Shown: positions 36,892-46,916 of the stretch, one piece after another
How positions within the stretch are numbered: position 1 is the first letter of the stretch
How the letters are laid out: every line of letters begins with the position of its first letter
NCBI RefSeq assembly: GCF_026410405.1
Contig: NZ_JAPMLN010000006.1
Location: 1 to 64,000 of the forward strand
Source: Marinicella gelatinilytica
Lineage (GTDB): Bacteria; Pseudomonadota; Gammaproteobacteria; Xanthomonadales; Marinicellaceae
Direction: 5' to 3'
Length of the DNA: 64,000 bases
The notes under the pieces: model-generated
What the model was told of the DNA's origin: nothing
The model's database searches: none
What the model saw: the letters and a program-made list of their open reading frames with translations, nothing else
Made by a program: the position numbers and the translations under genes

Positions 36892-37591
36892 AATTTTATT
36901 TATAGCTGACTTACATTTATGTGAACAGCATCCTGAAATAACGACTCGTTTTATTGATTTTTGTCGACGACAAGCTTTAGATGCCGAACGACTTTATATT
37001 TTAGGTGATTTATTTGAATACTGGTTGGGCGATGATGCCATCGATGCTGTCGCCCAGACAGTTCAAACCGAATTAATAATGCTGGCCGAAAACGGTTGCC
37101 AATGTTTTTTTATGGCCGGGAACAGGGATTTCTTATTGGGAGAAAAATTCGCACAAACCTGTCAATTGGCTATTCTACATGAACCTGAAATTATTCAATT
37201 ATTTGAACGATCAACGTTGTTGGTGCACGGCGATGCTCAATGCACCGATGACATTGCTTATCAACAAGCCAGAAAACAATTAAGAAACCCCCAATGGCAA
37301 CAACAATTTCTGGCTAACTCCATTCCCGAACGTATTGAATTTGCGCGACAAGCCCGACAACAGAGCCAAGCTCACACAGGCCGCTCCACGATGGACATCA
37401 TGGATGTTAACAATGTCGCGATTGAACAATTATTCCAACAACATCAAGTGAATTTAATAATTCATGGCCATACCCACCGTCCAGCCGTTCATCAGCATGG
37501 TGACAACACACGCATTGTTTTAGGTGACTGGCACCACCAAACCCATTTCTTAGAAGCCACTCCAAGCCATTTAAGATTGGTTAATTACTGA
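36878..37591 (+). CDS. lpxH: UDP-2,3-diacylglucosamine diphosphatase
   Basis: Hydrolyses UDP-2,3-diacylglucosamine to lipid X in lipid A synthesis at the inner-membrane surface. It is 237 residues and a calcineurin-type metallophosphatase: FIADLHLCE (DxH), LGDLFEYWLGDD (GDxxExW), MAGNRDFLLG (GNxD), LVHGDAQCTDD and IHGHTHRPAVHQ. The ATG lies inside the ppi gene with a 14-bp overlap. The common ppi-lpxH order of gammaproteobacteria is kept. Confidence 0.94.
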   Translation: MPSRKILFIADLHLCEQHPEITTRFIDFCRRQALDAERLYILGDLFEYWLGDDAIDAVAQTVQTELIMLAENGCQCFFMAGNRDFLLGEKFAQTCQLAILHEPEIIQLFERSTLLVHGDAQCTDDIAYQQARKQLRNPQWQQQFLANSIPERIEFARQARQQSQAHTGRSTMDIMDVNNVAIEQLFQQHQVNLIIHGHTHRPAVHQHGDNTRIVLGDWHHQTHFLEATPSHLRLVNY

Positions 37592-37632
37592 GTTAGACTC
37601 AAGTCGCTGGACGTGGCTTTCATGGCAATTCA

Positions 37633-37641
37633 TGCTAAAAT
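37633..37641 (+). promoter_or_regulatory. Extended -10 promoter of the aminotransferase-asnS pair
   Basis: TGCTAAAAT followed by GCGCC, the same 14-base string that stands before prfC. Transcription would start near 37648, about 26 bases upstream of ATG 37674. No clear -35 is visible. Confidence 0.5.
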
Positions 37642-37673
37642 GCGCCACTGATATTTTGATAGAGACATGAGTT

Positions 37674-39158
37674 ATGACAATGATTGACAAATTACATACA
37701 TTAAAGTCAGCCGGCGGCCAAAGACTAACAAAGGGTTTAAGTGACGAGATAATTAAATCATTTATCGAGCAAGATCCAAATCTGTCCACTGCCATTGACA
37801 ATGCTGTGGAACAATATGACTTTGTTAAACAAAGCTATCCGGACATAATAGATTTAGATGAAGCCGATCAAATTGCTTTTGTACAAGAATCTTTTGTCAA
37901 TTTTTATGCAGGCGATGCCATCAATCCTTACGTGGCATTAGCCGCTAAAGGCCCATGGGTCATTACTTTAAAAGGTGCTGTTCTTCATGATAATGGTGGT
38001 TATGGTATGTTAGGTGCGGGTCATGCCCCTGATTATGTGCTTAAAACCATGGCCAAACCCCATGTCATGGCAAATATTATGACTGGTAATATTTACCAAA
38101 GACGACTCACAGACTTATTACAAAAAGAAATTGGCTTAAATCGTGAAAACTGTCCTTTCACCCAATTTATCTGTATGAATTCAGGCTCTGAAGCGGTTAC
38201 TGTGGCTTCTCGTATTTCTGATGTTAATGCAAAAAGACTCACTGGCCAAAAAGGTGATCACTACGGAAAAACCATTAAAATCATGGCTTTAGAAGGTGCA
38301 TTTCATGGCCGAACCGATCGCCCAGCTCAATACTCAGATTCGTCCTTAAAGTCTTATAAGAAAAATCTGGCCTCATTCCAGGGACGAAATAACTTAATCA
38401 CAGTTCCCATAAATGACATTGAAGCACTTGAACAGGCTTTTGATCAAGCCGCTCAAAACAATGAATTTATTGAATCTTTGTTCATGGAACCGGTCATGGG
38501 CGAAGGCAATCCCGGTGTCGCTTTGACCCCTGAGTTTTACGCCAAAGCCAGAACGCTGACTGAAGAACACGGTTCGTTATTGTTGATTGACTCTATCCAG
38601 GCGGGTTTACGCGCACAAGGATGCTTGTCTATTTGTGACTACCCGGGTTTTGAAGAATTACCGGCGCCTGATATGGAAACCTACTCTAAAGCCCTTAATG
38701 CCGGACATTATCCATTTTCGGTACTGGCTTTGAGTGACAAAGCAGCCTCTTTATATGTGGTAGGCATTTATGGTAATACCATGACCGCTAACCCCAAAGC
38801 CTTGGATGTGGCCTATGAAGTGATTACCCATATGACACCGGATATAAAACAAAACATCCGAGACAAAGGCCTGTTGTTCAAAACCAAACTGACTGAACTT
38901 AAGGAACGTTTAAATGGCGAGATAACTGCCGTAGAAGGCACCGGTTTGTTGTTTTCTTGTGAACTCAGCGATGATTTCAAAGCCTATGGCAAGGACAGTA
39001 TTGAGGAATATTTACGTTTCCATGGCGTGGGTGTTATTCATGGTGGCGAAAATTCCTTACGGTTTACTCCACACTTTAATATTACTGAACAGGAAGTTGA
39101 TTTGATTGTTGATGCGGTTGAACAGGCCATTGTCAACGGTCCTAAAAAACAAGACTAA
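37674..39158 (+). CDS. Class III PLP-dependent aminotransferase, unknown substrate
   Basis: 494 residues with the fold-type I class III pattern: [16 protein letters not shown] (PLP phosphate contact), [59 protein letters not shown] with the Schiff-base Lys in YSKA, and a C-terminal LRFTPHFNI. The Asp-Glu-x-Gln usually found at the PLP ring is Asp-Ser-Ile-Gln here, and the Lys neighbourhood is unlike the common ornithine/lysine enzymes. It is 17 bp before asnS and probably co-transcribed. Which amino donor it uses is unknown. Confidence 0.85.
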   Translation: MTMIDKLHTLKSAGGQRLTKGLSDEIIKSFIEQDPNLSTAIDNAVEQYDFVKQSYPDIIDLDEADQIAFVQESFVNFYAGDAINPYVALAAKGPWVITLKGAVLHDNGGYGMLGAGHAPDYVLKTMAKPHVMANIMTGNIYQRRLTDLLQKEIGLNRENCPFTQFICMNSGSEAVTVASRISDVNAKRLTGQKGDHYGKTIKIMALEGAFHGRTDRPAQYSDSSLKSYKKNLASFQGRNNLITVPINDIEALEQAFDQAAQNNEFIESLFMEPVMGEGNPGVALTPEFYAKARTLTEEHGSLLLIDSIQAGLRAQGCLSICDYPGFEELPAPDMETYSKALNAGHYPFSVLALSDKAASLYVVGIYGNTMTANPKALDVAYEVITHMTPDIKQNIRDKGLLFKTKLTELKERLNGEITAVEGTGLLFSCELSDDFKAYGKDSIEEYLRFHGVGVIHGGENSLRFTPHFNITEQEVDLIVDAVEQAIVNGPKKQD

Positions 39159-39175
39159 CAATACACGAGATTATT

Positions 39176-40573
39176 ATGCAGCATAATTCAATAAAAAGCT
39201 TATTGAAAAACCAGGTCCCCACTGAAACAAAGGTTGAAATTAAAGGTTGGATTCGCACCACCCGAGATGCCAAAGGTTTCTCATTTTTAGTGGTTCATGA
39301 CGGTTCCTGCTTTGACGGCATTCAAGTGGTGGCTGATCAGGATCTAACAAACTATCAATCCGAAATAACCAAATTATTCACCGGTTGTTCAGTGATTGTT
39401 AATGGCACCCTGACTGAGTCAGGGGGCAAAGGCCAGAATTTTGAAATAAAAGCCGATGAAGTTAAGGTGGTTGGCTGGGTTGAAAATCCCGACACCTATC
39501 CGGTTCAACCTAAACGCCATAGTCTGGAGTTTTTACGAGAGGTTGCCCACTTACGCCCTCGAACCAATACCTTCAGCGCCATGATGCGGGTTCGCAATAC
39601 CATGGCACAAGCTGTACACCAATACTTCAATCAAAATGGTTACTTATGGCTACACACCCCAATAATCACTGCCAGTGACTGCGAAGGTGCCGGTGATTTG
39701 TTTCGGGTCAGCAACTTAGACTTACTCAATATCCCCAAGACGGAAAAAGGTGATGTGGATTTTAGTGAGGATTTTTTTGGTAAAGAGACCTATTTAACAG
39801 TTTCCGGACAATTAAATGCTGAAACCTATGCCTGTGCCTTAAGCAAGGTGTATACCTTTGGCCCAACCTTTCGTGCTGAAAACTCTCATACCCAGCGACA
39901 TTTGGCGGAATTTTGGATGATTGAGCCGGAAGTGGCATTTGCTGATCTAAATGACATGGCAGAATTGGCTGAGGATTTTTTGAAATTTTTAGTCCGCAAA
40001 GTGCTCGACAATAACGCCGACGACATGCAATTTTTCAATCAGTTTGTTGATAAAGGCTGTATTCAACGTTTAGAAACCCTACTCGATGATCACTTTGAAC
40101 AAATCGATTATGCTGATGCCTTAGACATTTTAGAAAAAGCCGATGCCAAGTTTGAGTATCCGGTGAAATGGGGTCTGGATTTACAAACCGAACATGAGCG
40201 TTATTTAACCGAACAGCATTTTAAAAAGCCCATCGTAGTAAAAAACTACCCCGAAGAAATCAAACCGTTTTATATGCGTCTCAATGATGACGGCAAAACG
40301 GTGGCCGCCATGGATGTCCTGGTGCCCGGCGTCGGCGAAATTATGGGTGGCTCACAACGTGAAGAACGCCTTGATTATCTGTTGAACCGAATGAAAGCCC
40401 ATAACTTAGATGAAGCGGAATACAAATGGTACACCGACCTACGTCGTTACGGAACCGTACCCCATTCCGGTTTTGGTGCCGGTTTTGAACGCTTAATCAG
40501 TTATGTTACAGGTTTATCCAATGTGCGTGACGTAATTGCGTTCCCACGCACACCCGGTAATATTAAATTCTAA
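39176..40573 (+). CDS. asnS: Asparaginyl-tRNA synthetase
   Basis: Charges tRNA-Asn directly. It is 465 residues (E. coli 466) with an N-terminal OB-fold anticodon-binding domain (about 10-115, [26 protein letters not shown]) and a class II catalytic domain: motif 2 [25 protein letters not shown] and motif 3 [15 protein letters not shown]. It lies downstream of the aminotransferase, with a strong terminator at its end. Confidence 0.97.
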   Translation: MQHNSIKSLLKNQVPTETKVEIKGWIRTTRDAKGFSFLVVHDGSCFDGIQVVADQDLTNYQSEITKLFTGCSVIVNGTLTESGGKGQNFEIKADEVKVVGWVENPDTYPVQPKRHSLEFLREVAHLRPRTNTFSAMMRVRNTMAQAVHQYFNQNGYLWLHTPIITASDCEGAGDLFRVSNLDLLNIPKTEKGDVDFSEDFFGKETYLTVSGQLNAETYACALSKVYTFGPTFRAENSHTQRHLAEFWMIEPEVAFADLNDMAELAEDFLKFLVRKVLDNNADDMQFFNQFVDKGCIQRLETLLDDHFEQIDYADALDILEKADAKFEYPVKWGLDLQTEHERYLTEQHFKKPIVVKNYPEEIKPFYMRLNDDGKTVAAMDVLVPGVGEIMGGSQREERLDYLLNRMKAHNLDEAEYKWYTDLRRYGTVPHSGFGAGFERLISYVTGLSNVRDVIAFPRTPGNIKF

Positions 40574-40582
40574 AAGAAGTCA

Positions 40583-40613
40583 AAAAACCGGTTTATTATT
40601 TAGACCGGTTTTT
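40583..40613. terminator. Bidirectional terminator between asnS and the DUF1338 gene
   Basis: AAAAACCGGT (40583-40592) pairs exactly with ACCGGTTTTT (40604-40613) across an 11-nt loop. It has T-runs on both strands and includes the last codons of the convergent gene. Confidence 0.85.
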
Positions 40614-41403
40614 GACTGTCCGTACTTTCAAAAATCTTATCAGCCGAAGCGGCGATAAAGCCCTGGTACAAACGACCATTGGCTTGTGGATAGCGTTTGG
40701 CAAACTCATAAAAGCAGCCGGGAATGGTGTGTTCGGCATCTTTAAACTCAACATGAACCATGTCCGCCAATGTTGATGATTGCTCTAATAACTGTTCCGG
40801 CGTGCCTTTAACCAAACCACCTGATTCGTTCAATCGAAAATCCTTATTTTGTAAAAATACATTCAGGGCTTGAATATCAAAAAAGGTCAATAAATGATTA
40901 ATTGAAACCGTAAAATGATTGGCGCGATAACCAAATGCAGCCATCCATGCCGCATATTCACTTTCTTGTAATAGCTGAATGTAGTCGGCAAATGATAATT
41001 GCCATGGGCGACCACTAAATAAGAAGTCAATCTTATGGGTCAATGCAGAATCAACTTGGGCATCTAATCCGGTCACAATCTCCTGTAAATTAGCAGAGAG
41101 AGATTCAACATTTAATTCACTGAGAAATATTTTCGGATGATTCGGATCCTTTTCATGTTCAAAATGGACCGCCGTGAGGTTTTTAGCTGTAAATTCATAA
41201 TCCCCTTTGACCTGATAGCCCAACTGTTCAATCAAAGGGGCTAAGGCTTGTAAACCTAATTTTTCTGTACCAAATGTCCGTAAAGCCACATGGTCATTTA
41301 TCGGCTGCTCACCCCGTTCAGCCAGTAACTCATGAATCGCCGCGGCCTGTGGCGTGATGGCGGTATACTGTTGCCATAAAGCCTCAAAAAATTGATTAAC
41401 CAT
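40600..41403 (-). CDS. DUF1338 family protein, possible 2-oxoadipate dioxygenase/decarboxylase relative
   Basis: 267 residues. It matches the shorter DUF1338 group: an N-terminal NDHVALRTFGTEKLG with a likely metal-binding His, FGYRANHFTVSINHL with a second His, and a C-terminal acidic stretch CFYEFAKRYPQANG with a candidate Glu ligand. Longer family members such as HglS decarboxylate 2-oxoadipate to 2-hydroxyglutarate in lysine breakdown; whether the short form does so is not established. It stands alone on this strand between asnS and glnS. Confidence 0.8.
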   Translation of the reverse strand: MVNQFFEALWQQYTAITPQAAAIHELLAERGEQPINDHVALRTFGTEKLGLQALAPLIEQLGYQVKGDYEFTAKNLTAVHFEHEKDPNHPKIFLSELNVESLSANLQEIVTGLDAQVDSALTHKIDFLFSGRPWQLSFADYIQLLQESEYAAWMAAFGYRANHFTVSINHLLTFFDIQALNVFLQNKDFRLNESGGLVKGTPEQLLEQSSTLADMVHVEFKDAEHTIPGCFYEFAKRYPQANGRLYQGFIAASADKIFESTDSQKPV

Positions 41404-41494
41404 AATAATTTAACGATTGAATTAAACCAATAGTGTAATATTAATCTTTAGAGTAAGGCACCTAACAAAGGTGCTTTAGCTAACTTTTATGTAT

Positions 41495-43165
41495 TTAATC
41501 ATCGTTTTCTTCGAGCTTCGCCCAAGAATCTCGCATGGTGACCACTTGATTAAATACCGGCAAATCCGTTTCATGGGTTTTGTCACGTTTAAAATAAGCA
41601 TTACGTTCAAACTGATACACCACCTCTTGATCGGCGTCCATTAAATAAGGTTCCACAACGGCTTCTTTAAGAATGGTTAAAGAGTCGGGGTTAATGGCTT
41701 CTAAAAAATTGTCTAACGCAGCCGGATTGGGGTGATTAAATAAACGATCATATAAGCGCACTTCAATTTTTTTGGCATGTTTCGCTGAAACCCAATGAAT
41801 CGTACCTTTGACTTTTCGGCCATCTGCAGTACCACCACGACTTTCCGGGTCATAGGTGCAACGCAGTTCAACCACATCGCCCTGCTCATTTTTAATGGCT
41901 TTATGACAGGTAATATAATAGGCATGTCGCAACCGTACCTCACGGCCTTCGGTGAGACGGAAAAATTTGCGGTTGGCGTTTTCTTTGTAATCACTGTGCT
42001 CAACATAGATTTCACGACCAAAGGGAATGTCATGCTCACCAAAACTGTCATCTTGCGGATGGTTAGCACCGGTGAGAATTTCTTCTTTATCTTCTGGGTA
42101 ATTTTCGATCACGACTTTTAAAGGTTTTAACACGCCCATGACACGAGGAGACACTTTATTCAAGTGACTGCGCAAGGTGTCTTCAAGTACTGTCATGGAA
42201 ATCACTGATTCGCTTTTACTGACACCCACGCGTTTAATAAACTCACGAATCGCGGCCGGCGGGTAACCCCGGCGACGCATTCCTGATAATGTGCTCATTC
42301 TGGGGTCATCCCAGCCATCGACCAATTTGTTTTCAACCAGCTCGTTAAGTTTTCTTTTTGAGGTGATGGTAAACGATAAATTCAAACGCGAAAATTCAAT
42401 TTGTTGCGGGTGGTTTGGCATACTGATGTTATCCAAATACCAGTCGTACAAGGGCCGATGGTCTTCAAATTCCAAGGTACATAAGGAATGAGTAATGCCT
42501 TCAATGGCATCGGAAATACCATGGGTAAAATCATACATGGGATAGATGCACCAGGTGTCGCCGGTGTGTATATGGTGCATGCGTCGAATGCGGTAAATCA
42601 CCGGGTCGCGCATATTGATATTACCCGATGTCATATCAATTTTAGCCCGCAGAACCTTACTGCCATCGTCAAATTCACCGGCATTCATGCGTTGAAACAG
42701 GTCTAAATTTTCGGCCACACTGCGTTCACGGTATGGGCTGTTTTTGCCGGGGGTATTAAAATCGCCGCGATTTTCCCGGATCTCTTCAATGGATTGGTCA
42801 TCCACATAGGCCAGGCCTTTATTAATTAGTTCAATGGCAAAGTCATAGAGTTGTTGAAAATAATCAGAGGCATTGTATTCATGTTCAGCCCAATCAAAAC
42901 CCAACCAACGCACATCCTCTTTAATCGCCTGCGCGTATTCAGCACTTTCTTTTTCCGGATTAGTGTCGTCAAAACGAAGGTGGCAGGTGCCATTATAATC
43001 AGCCGCCACACCAAAGTTTAAACAGATGGATTTGGCATGACCGATGTGTAAGTAGCCATTAGGTTCCGGTGGAAACCGGGTCACAATATCGGTGTGTTTA
43101 CCGCTGGCCAAATCGGCATCAATAATTTGGGTAATAAAATTTTCTGTTACGTATTTATCAGTCAT
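41495..43165 (-). CDS. glnS: Glutaminyl-tRNA synthetase
   Basis: 556 residues (E. coli 554). Class I signatures are present: [20 protein letters not shown] (HIGH), TSKRKLN in place of KMSKS as in other GlnRS, and [17 protein letters not shown]. The C-terminal anticodon-binding beta-barrels are complete. It charges tRNA-Gln. A promoter-like TGCCAAAATAGCCGC on the minus strand (43195-43209) lies about 30 bases upstream of the start and carries the same G/C-rich discriminator seen before other translation genes. Confidence 0.97.
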   Translation of the reverse strand: MTDKYVTENFITQIIDADLASGKHTDIVTRFPPEPNGYLHIGHAKSICLNFGVAADYNGTCHLRFDDTNPEKESAEYAQAIKEDVRWLGFDWAEHEYNASDYFQQLYDFAIELINKGLAYVDDQSIEEIRENRGDFNTPGKNSPYRERSVAENLDLFQRMNAGEFDDGSKVLRAKIDMTSGNINMRDPVIYRIRRMHHIHTGDTWCIYPMYDFTHGISDAIEGITHSLCTLEFEDHRPLYDWYLDNISMPNHPQQIEFSRLNLSFTITSKRKLNELVENKLVDGWDDPRMSTLSGMRRRGYPPAAIREFIKRVGVSKSESVISMTVLEDTLRSHLNKVSPRVMGVLKPLKVVIENYPEDKEEILTGANHPQDDSFGEHDIPFGREIYVEHSDYKENANRKFFRLTEGREVRLRHAYYITCHKAIKNEQGDVVELRCTYDPESRGGTADGRKVKGTIHWVSAKHAKKIEVRLYDRLFNHPNPAALDNFLEAINPDSLTILKEAVVEPYLMDADQEVVYQFERNAYFKRDKTHETDLPVFNQVVTMRDSWAKLEENDD

Positions 43166-43252
43166 ATAAGGTCAAAGAAAAAGTACAAGATTAAGCGGCT
43201 ATTTTGGCAGTAATGGGTAAAAAAATCGACCTTTTGTTACTTCTAATCAGTA

Positions 43253-44041
43253 TTAACTAACTTGAATAACTTGTTGGTCATCTAATCGCACTGCTGTTAA
43301 CGCCCCACCCCAGACACAACCACTGTCTAACCCATTGACTAATCCTTTTTGATAAAGTCCTAAGGTAGACCAGTGTCCGAAGTATAATGGTTTGTTTATG
43401 TGGTTTTCCGGTAAATACTCAAACCAAGGTTTTAACCCTGGTTTTTTTGTGGTCGCCATTTTTTCTGTAAAATTAAGCCCACCGGCTGTGTCCAAAAATC
43501 GCATTCGTGTGAGGCTGTTAATAATAAACCGCCATTGTTCGACTTTATTTAAGTCATCTTGCCAAGCTTCAGGGTAATCCCCGTACATATTACGAAGATA
43601 TTTAATCGGTTTCCGATGTAACTTTTGTGCCGCCCAAGCAGCCCGCTGTTTAAAAGTATCAAAATCCCAAAAAGGATACAATCCAGCATGGCTTAATAAG
43701 GCATTTGGTAAATCAATGATTAACGGACAATGCAGTAGCCAGTTCATTAATAAAGTATGATCAGGGGCTTCAAAGATGGCTTTAAACTCTGCATTTTTGC
43801 TGCGTTTTTTAGGCAAATGGTAACGGTACAACAAACTTAAATCATGGTTTCCAAGAACCGATTGGCAGTTTGCTTGACGCGCATACACCCATCGCAGCAC
43901 GGCTAATGATTGGCCACCTCTATTAACCAAATCACCTAAAAAGTACAACCGATCTCGATCAATGTTAAAATTGATTTTTTTTCGCAAGGCCATAAGTGCA
44001 TCATAGCAACCTTGCACGTCCCCGATAACATAATCAGCCAT
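43253..44041 (-). CDS. apaH: Bis(5'-nucleosyl)-tetraphosphatase, symmetrical (ApaH)
   Basis: Hydrolyses Ap4A to two ADP. From ATG 44041 it is 262 residues; an upstream in-frame ATG would put 20 extra residues inside pyrE. The metallophosphatase motifs are YVIGDVQGCYDAL (GDxxG), FLGDLVNRGGQSL (GDxxxRG), VLGNHDLSLL (GNHD), and HAGLYPFWD, with GHWSTLGLY near the end. It overlaps the pyrE 3' end by eight bases, so it is probably coupled to it. Confidence 0.93.
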   Translation of the reverse strand: MADYVIGDVQGCYDALMALRKKINFNIDRDRLYFLGDLVNRGGQSLAVLRWVYARQANCQSVLGNHDLSLLYRYHLPKKRSKNAEFKAIFEAPDHTLLMNWLLHCPLIIDLPNALLSHAGLYPFWDFDTFKQRAAWAAQKLHRKPIKYLRNMYGDYPEAWQDDLNKVEQWRFIINSLTRMRFLDTAGGLNFTEKMATTKKPGLKPWFEYLPENHINKPLYFGHWSTLGLYQKGLVNGLDSGCVWGGALTAVRLDDQQVIQVS

Positions 44042-44675
44042 TTTGCTGACATCCGTAACGACGTCGATACGCTGCCACGCGACCGGCTTCGTCACTGTCA
44101 TCAGGCAACATAGCCATTAAATCATCAAGACAGGCAATGGCTGTGGTTTGTAGCCCATGATTTTGTTGTAATTCCTGCATCGCTGAAATGTCATCAACGC
44201 CTTTTTCTTGACGATCTAAAGCCACTGCAACTGCCACCGGTCGAGCACCTGATTGGTTAATTAAATCAATGGACTGTCTAACTGAAGTGCCGGCAGAGAC
44301 CACATCATCAACAATCAATATACGCCCCTGTAACGGAGCGCCCATTAACTGACCGCCCTCGCCATGGTCTTTGACTTCTTTGCGATTAAAAGTTACTGGG
44401 ATATTACGTTGATAGCGTTGTTGATAGGCCACTGCGATACTGGTGGCCAAAGGAATACCTTTGTAAGCAGGTCCAAATAGACCATCAAATTCAATACCGC
44501 TGGCAACAATTGTTTGGGCGAAATAGTCACCCAATAACTGTAAAGAACGGCCATCATCAAACAAGCCTGCGTTAAAAAAATAAGGACTCACACGTCCTGA
44601 TTTCAGCGTAAATTCGCCTAATTTAAGAACGTTTTTTTCTAATGCCAATTGTAAAAACTGTTGGGCAATGGACAT
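44034..44675 (-). CDS. pyrE: Orotate phosphoribosyltransferase
   Basis: Makes OMP from orotate and PRPP in pyrimidine synthesis. From ATG 44675 (MSIAQQF) it is 213 residues, exactly the E. coli length. It has FNRKEVKDHGEGG, the flexible loop, and VDDVVSAGTSVRQS, the PRPP-binding motif. The frame continues 22 codons upstream, through a terminator-like hairpin, to MQKTCNSRR; this is more likely a leader peptide fused in frame than the protein start. Confidence 0.95.
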   Translation of the reverse strand: MSIAQQFLQLALEKNVLKLGEFTLKSGRVSPYFFNAGLFDDGRSLQLLGDYFAQTIVASGIEFDGLFGPAYKGIPLATSIAVAYQQRYQRNIPVTFNRKEVKDHGEGGQLMGAPLQGRILIVDDVVSAGTSVRQSIDLINQSGARPVAVAVALDRQEKGVDDISAMQELQQNHGLQTTAIACLDDLMAMLPDDSDEAGRVAAYRRRYGCQQNG

Positions 44676-44691
44676 GTGCGTGTTATTAAAT

Positions 44692-44721
44692 AAAAACAGA
44701 CATCTTCTAAAAAGACGTCTG
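44692..44721 (-). terminator. Attenuator-like hairpin in the pyrE leader
   Basis: On the minus strand CAGACGTCTT pairs with AAGATGTCTG (one G-T pair) across a 5-nt loop, followed by TTTTTATTT. It ends about 20 bases before the pyrE ATG and lies within an in-frame leader ORF that begins ATGCAAAAAACTTGC. Attenuation of pyrE by UTP supply is well known in enterobacteria, and this could be an equivalent. Confidence 0.6.
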
Positions 44722-44773
44722 GAATTGCAAGTTTTTTGCATAAGTCATTTCAACAAATTTAATCGCGTTATTT

Positions 44774-44801
44774 TTGTTACCTCTTGTCACAATGTTATAA
44801 T
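44774..44801 (+). promoter_or_regulatory. Promoter of xth
   Basis: TTGTTA (44774-44779), a 16-bp spacer and TATAAT (44796-44801) preceded by TGT, giving an extended -10. Start near 44808, about 15 bases before the ATG at 44823, leaving a very short leader with no clear ribosome site. Confidence 0.6.
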
Positions 44802-44822
44802 CATTCGCTTTTTGCTTCTAAT

Positions 44823-45590
44823 ATGAGAATCATTACACTCAACGCCAACGGCATTCGCGCTGCCCAACGAAAAGGCTTTTTCCCCTGGCTTCAGCAACAA
44901 CAGGCTGATTTTGTCTGTATCCAGGAAACCAAAGCACAATTACATCAGTTACCTCCGGCACAATTTATACCGCAAGGCTATCATTACTACCAAGCTGATG
45001 CCCAAAAGAAAGGTTATTCCGGCGTGGCTTTACTCACTAAACAACAACCCATTAATGTTGAGTACGGAATTGGTTTCGATTCATTTGATTATGAAGGCCG
45101 CTGGGTAGCAGTTGAAATGCCTGAATTAATTGTGGCTTCCTTGTACATGCCTTCAGGTTCTTCTAAAGACAGCCGTCAAGATTTTAAATACATCTGTATG
45201 GATCATATTGAACAAAAAATCCTGACCCTAAAAGCACAATCAAAGCCTTTTATTATTTGTGCGGATTGGAACATTGCACACAAAAAAATTGATATTAAAA
45301 ACTGGCGTGGAAATCAAAAGAATTCCGGCTTTTTACCTGAAGAACGGGAATGGATATCAAAACTATTAGATGAGCATCAGTTGGTTGATGCGTTTCGACA
45401 AGTCAATCAAAAAGAGCATCAGTACTCTTGGTGGTCTAACCGTGGTCAGGCTTGGCAAAACAACACTGGTTGGCGTTTGGATTATCACTTAACTTCCGCT
45501 GATTTTAAAGACACGGTACAACAGGCAAATATCTATAAGGATGAACGATTCTCTGATCATGCACCGGTGACCATCGATTATTCACTTTAA
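44823..45590 (+). CDS. xth: Exodeoxyribonuclease III
   Basis: AP endonuclease and 3'-5' exonuclease of base-excision repair. From ATG 44823 it is 255 residues; the longer frame from 44784 crosses the -10 box. Motifs are MRIITLNANGIRAAQRKGF, CIQETKAQ, LYMPSGS, ICADWNIAHKKIDIKNW, QYSWWSNRG and WRLDYHL, with SDHAPV at the end. These match the XthA/ExoIII family of Mg-dependent nucleases. It is divergent from pyrE and appears to be monocistronic. Confidence 0.93.
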   Translation: MRIITLNANGIRAAQRKGFFPWLQQQQADFVCIQETKAQLHQLPPAQFIPQGYHYYQADAQKKGYSGVALLTKQQPINVEYGIGFDSFDYEGRWVAVEMPELIVASLYMPSGSSKDSRQDFKYICMDHIEQKILTLKAQSKPFIICADWNIAHKKIDIKNWRGNQKNSGFLPEEREWISKLLDEHQLVDAFRQVNQKEHQYSWWSNRGQAWQNNTGWRLDYHLTSADFKDTVQQANIYKDERFSDHAPVTIDYSL

Positions 45591-45595
45591 GTTAT

Positions 45596-45622
45596 GCGGA
45601 GACAGTTCATCACTGTCTCCGC
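45596..45622. repeat. Perfect 11-bp stem-loop between convergent xth and telA
   Basis: GCGGAGACAGT (45596-45606) and ACTGTCTCCGC (45612-45622) flank a 5-nt loop. There is no T-run on either side, so it is not a textbook intrinsic terminator, but its place between two gene ends suggests a role in 3' end formation or mRNA protection. Confidence 0.6.
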
Positions 45623-45638
45623 GATATCAAAGCTAAGG

Positions 45639-46790
45639 TTACTTCTTGGCGTCATGTTCAACTTGGCTGTACTGCGCTTTTGAAGTCAGCAAAGCTTCAC
45701 GTAACTGACTTTCAGTTTGTTGCAATTCAATCACCGCTGCTTCACGCTTGGCTTTACCTTCTTCGGCAATTCTTAAGCTGTCATCAATGGTGGCTATCAA
45801 TTTTTGGTTGGCCTCTTTGATGACTTCAATATCAAACACACCCCGCTCCATTTGCTCACGCACTTTACGGTTAGCAATTTGTAAATTTTCAGCATTCGCT
45901 GCCAACATTTCGTTGGTTAAGTCAGTGGCATCTTTTAACGTGTCTGCAGCTTGCTCTGAACGCCAGATGGTCACGGTTTGCGCCAACTGCTGACGCCATA
46001 AGGGAATGGTGTTGGCGATGGTTGAATTGATTTTATTGATCAAGCCCTTATCATTTTCTTGAACCAATCGAATACTCGGCAAACTCTGTAAAGTCACCTG
46101 ACGGGTTAATCTTAAATCATGCACCCGGCGTTCTAAATCGGCGGTGGCAGAACGGATGTCTCTGAGTTTTTGTGCGGCCAGCATATCATCGGTATTGCTG
46201 GCTTCTTTTTCCATTTGAGGAATCACCTCATCATGTAACTGACGCAGCTTTTCCTCACCGGCTTTAATGTAGTCTTCGAGATTATGAAAATACTCCAAAT
46301 TAGCCACATATAAGCGATCTAAACTGGTGATGTCCTTTAACAGAGTGGTTTTATGCCCTTCTAACTTAATGGTGATTTTTTCAATTTGACTTTTAACATC
46401 TTCATACTTTTGCAAAAATTTAACCAAAGGCTTTGACTTGCCGAACAATCTGGCAAAAAAACCGGGCTTTTTATTGGGATCCAGTTCGTCCACATCAAAA
46501 CCACGAATGGTGGCAACCATTTCATTCAAGGCTTCACCGGATTGACCTAAATCCTTATTTTTGACTCCCTCCAGCATTTTATCTGAAATATCCGTGACTT
46601 TCTCCTGGGCTTTGGTACCGAAGAAAATAATGGAATTGGCATCAGCGATATTAATTTCCGCCATCAACGCATCAATGCGCTGTTGTTCCTCACTGTCGGC
46701 ATCCTGATAAGACACCATTTCATTGGTTACGCCGGGTACGATTTCATCCGTAAGGGTTGATTTAACTTCTGTTTTTGTTTCTTTTGTCAT
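45639..46790 (-). CDS. telA: TelA/KlaA family protein (toxic anion resistance)
   Basis: 383 residues, soluble and mostly helical with long coiled-coil stretches. It matches the TelA pattern: an N-terminal block with SIIFFGTKAQEKVTDISDKMLEGVKNKDLG, then PGFFARLFGKSKP and KFLQKYEDVKSQIEKI, then IPLWRQQLAQTVTIWRSEQAADTLKDATDLTNEML. TelA was named for tellurite resistance but its molecular job is unclear, and relatives appear in stress and membrane-integrity loci. It is the last gene of a run with XpaC, a microprotein and a cyclase-FHA protein. Confidence 0.9.
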   Translation of the reverse strand: MTKETKTEVKSTLTDEIVPGVTNEMVSYQDADSEEQQRIDALMAEINIADANSIIFFGTKAQEKVTDISDKMLEGVKNKDLGQSGEALNEMVATIRGFDVDELDPNKKPGFFARLFGKSKPLVKFLQKYEDVKSQIEKITIKLEGHKTTLLKDITSLDRLYVANLEYFHNLEDYIKAGEEKLRQLHDEVIPQMEKEASNTDDMLAAQKLRDIRSATADLERRVHDLRLTRQVTLQSLPSIRLVQENDKGLINKINSTIANTIPLWRQQLAQTVTIWRSEQAADTLKDATDLTNEMLAANAENLQIANRKVREQMERGVFDIEVIKEANQKLIATIDDSLRIAEEGKAKREAAVIELQQTESQLREALLTSKAQYSQVEHDAKK

Positions 46791-46812
46791 AATTGCCTCG
46801 TTTTTTAAAATA

Positions 46813-46916
46813 GAGACCTATGTATTGATCTACGTCTTTGGAAAAAAGCCAAATTTAGGGCCTGTTAAGGCAATTAAAAACTTTTTAACATGATGTACGA
46901 TTAATTCATAGGTCTC
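46813..46916. repeat. 10-bp inverted repeat flanking the xpaC-telA gap
   Basis: GAGACCTATG (46813-46822) and CATAGGTCTC (46907-46916) are exact reverse complements 84 bp apart. The right arm overlaps the xpaC stop codon. They could pair in the transcript and enclose the region just upstream of telA, or may be coincidence. Confidence 0.4.
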
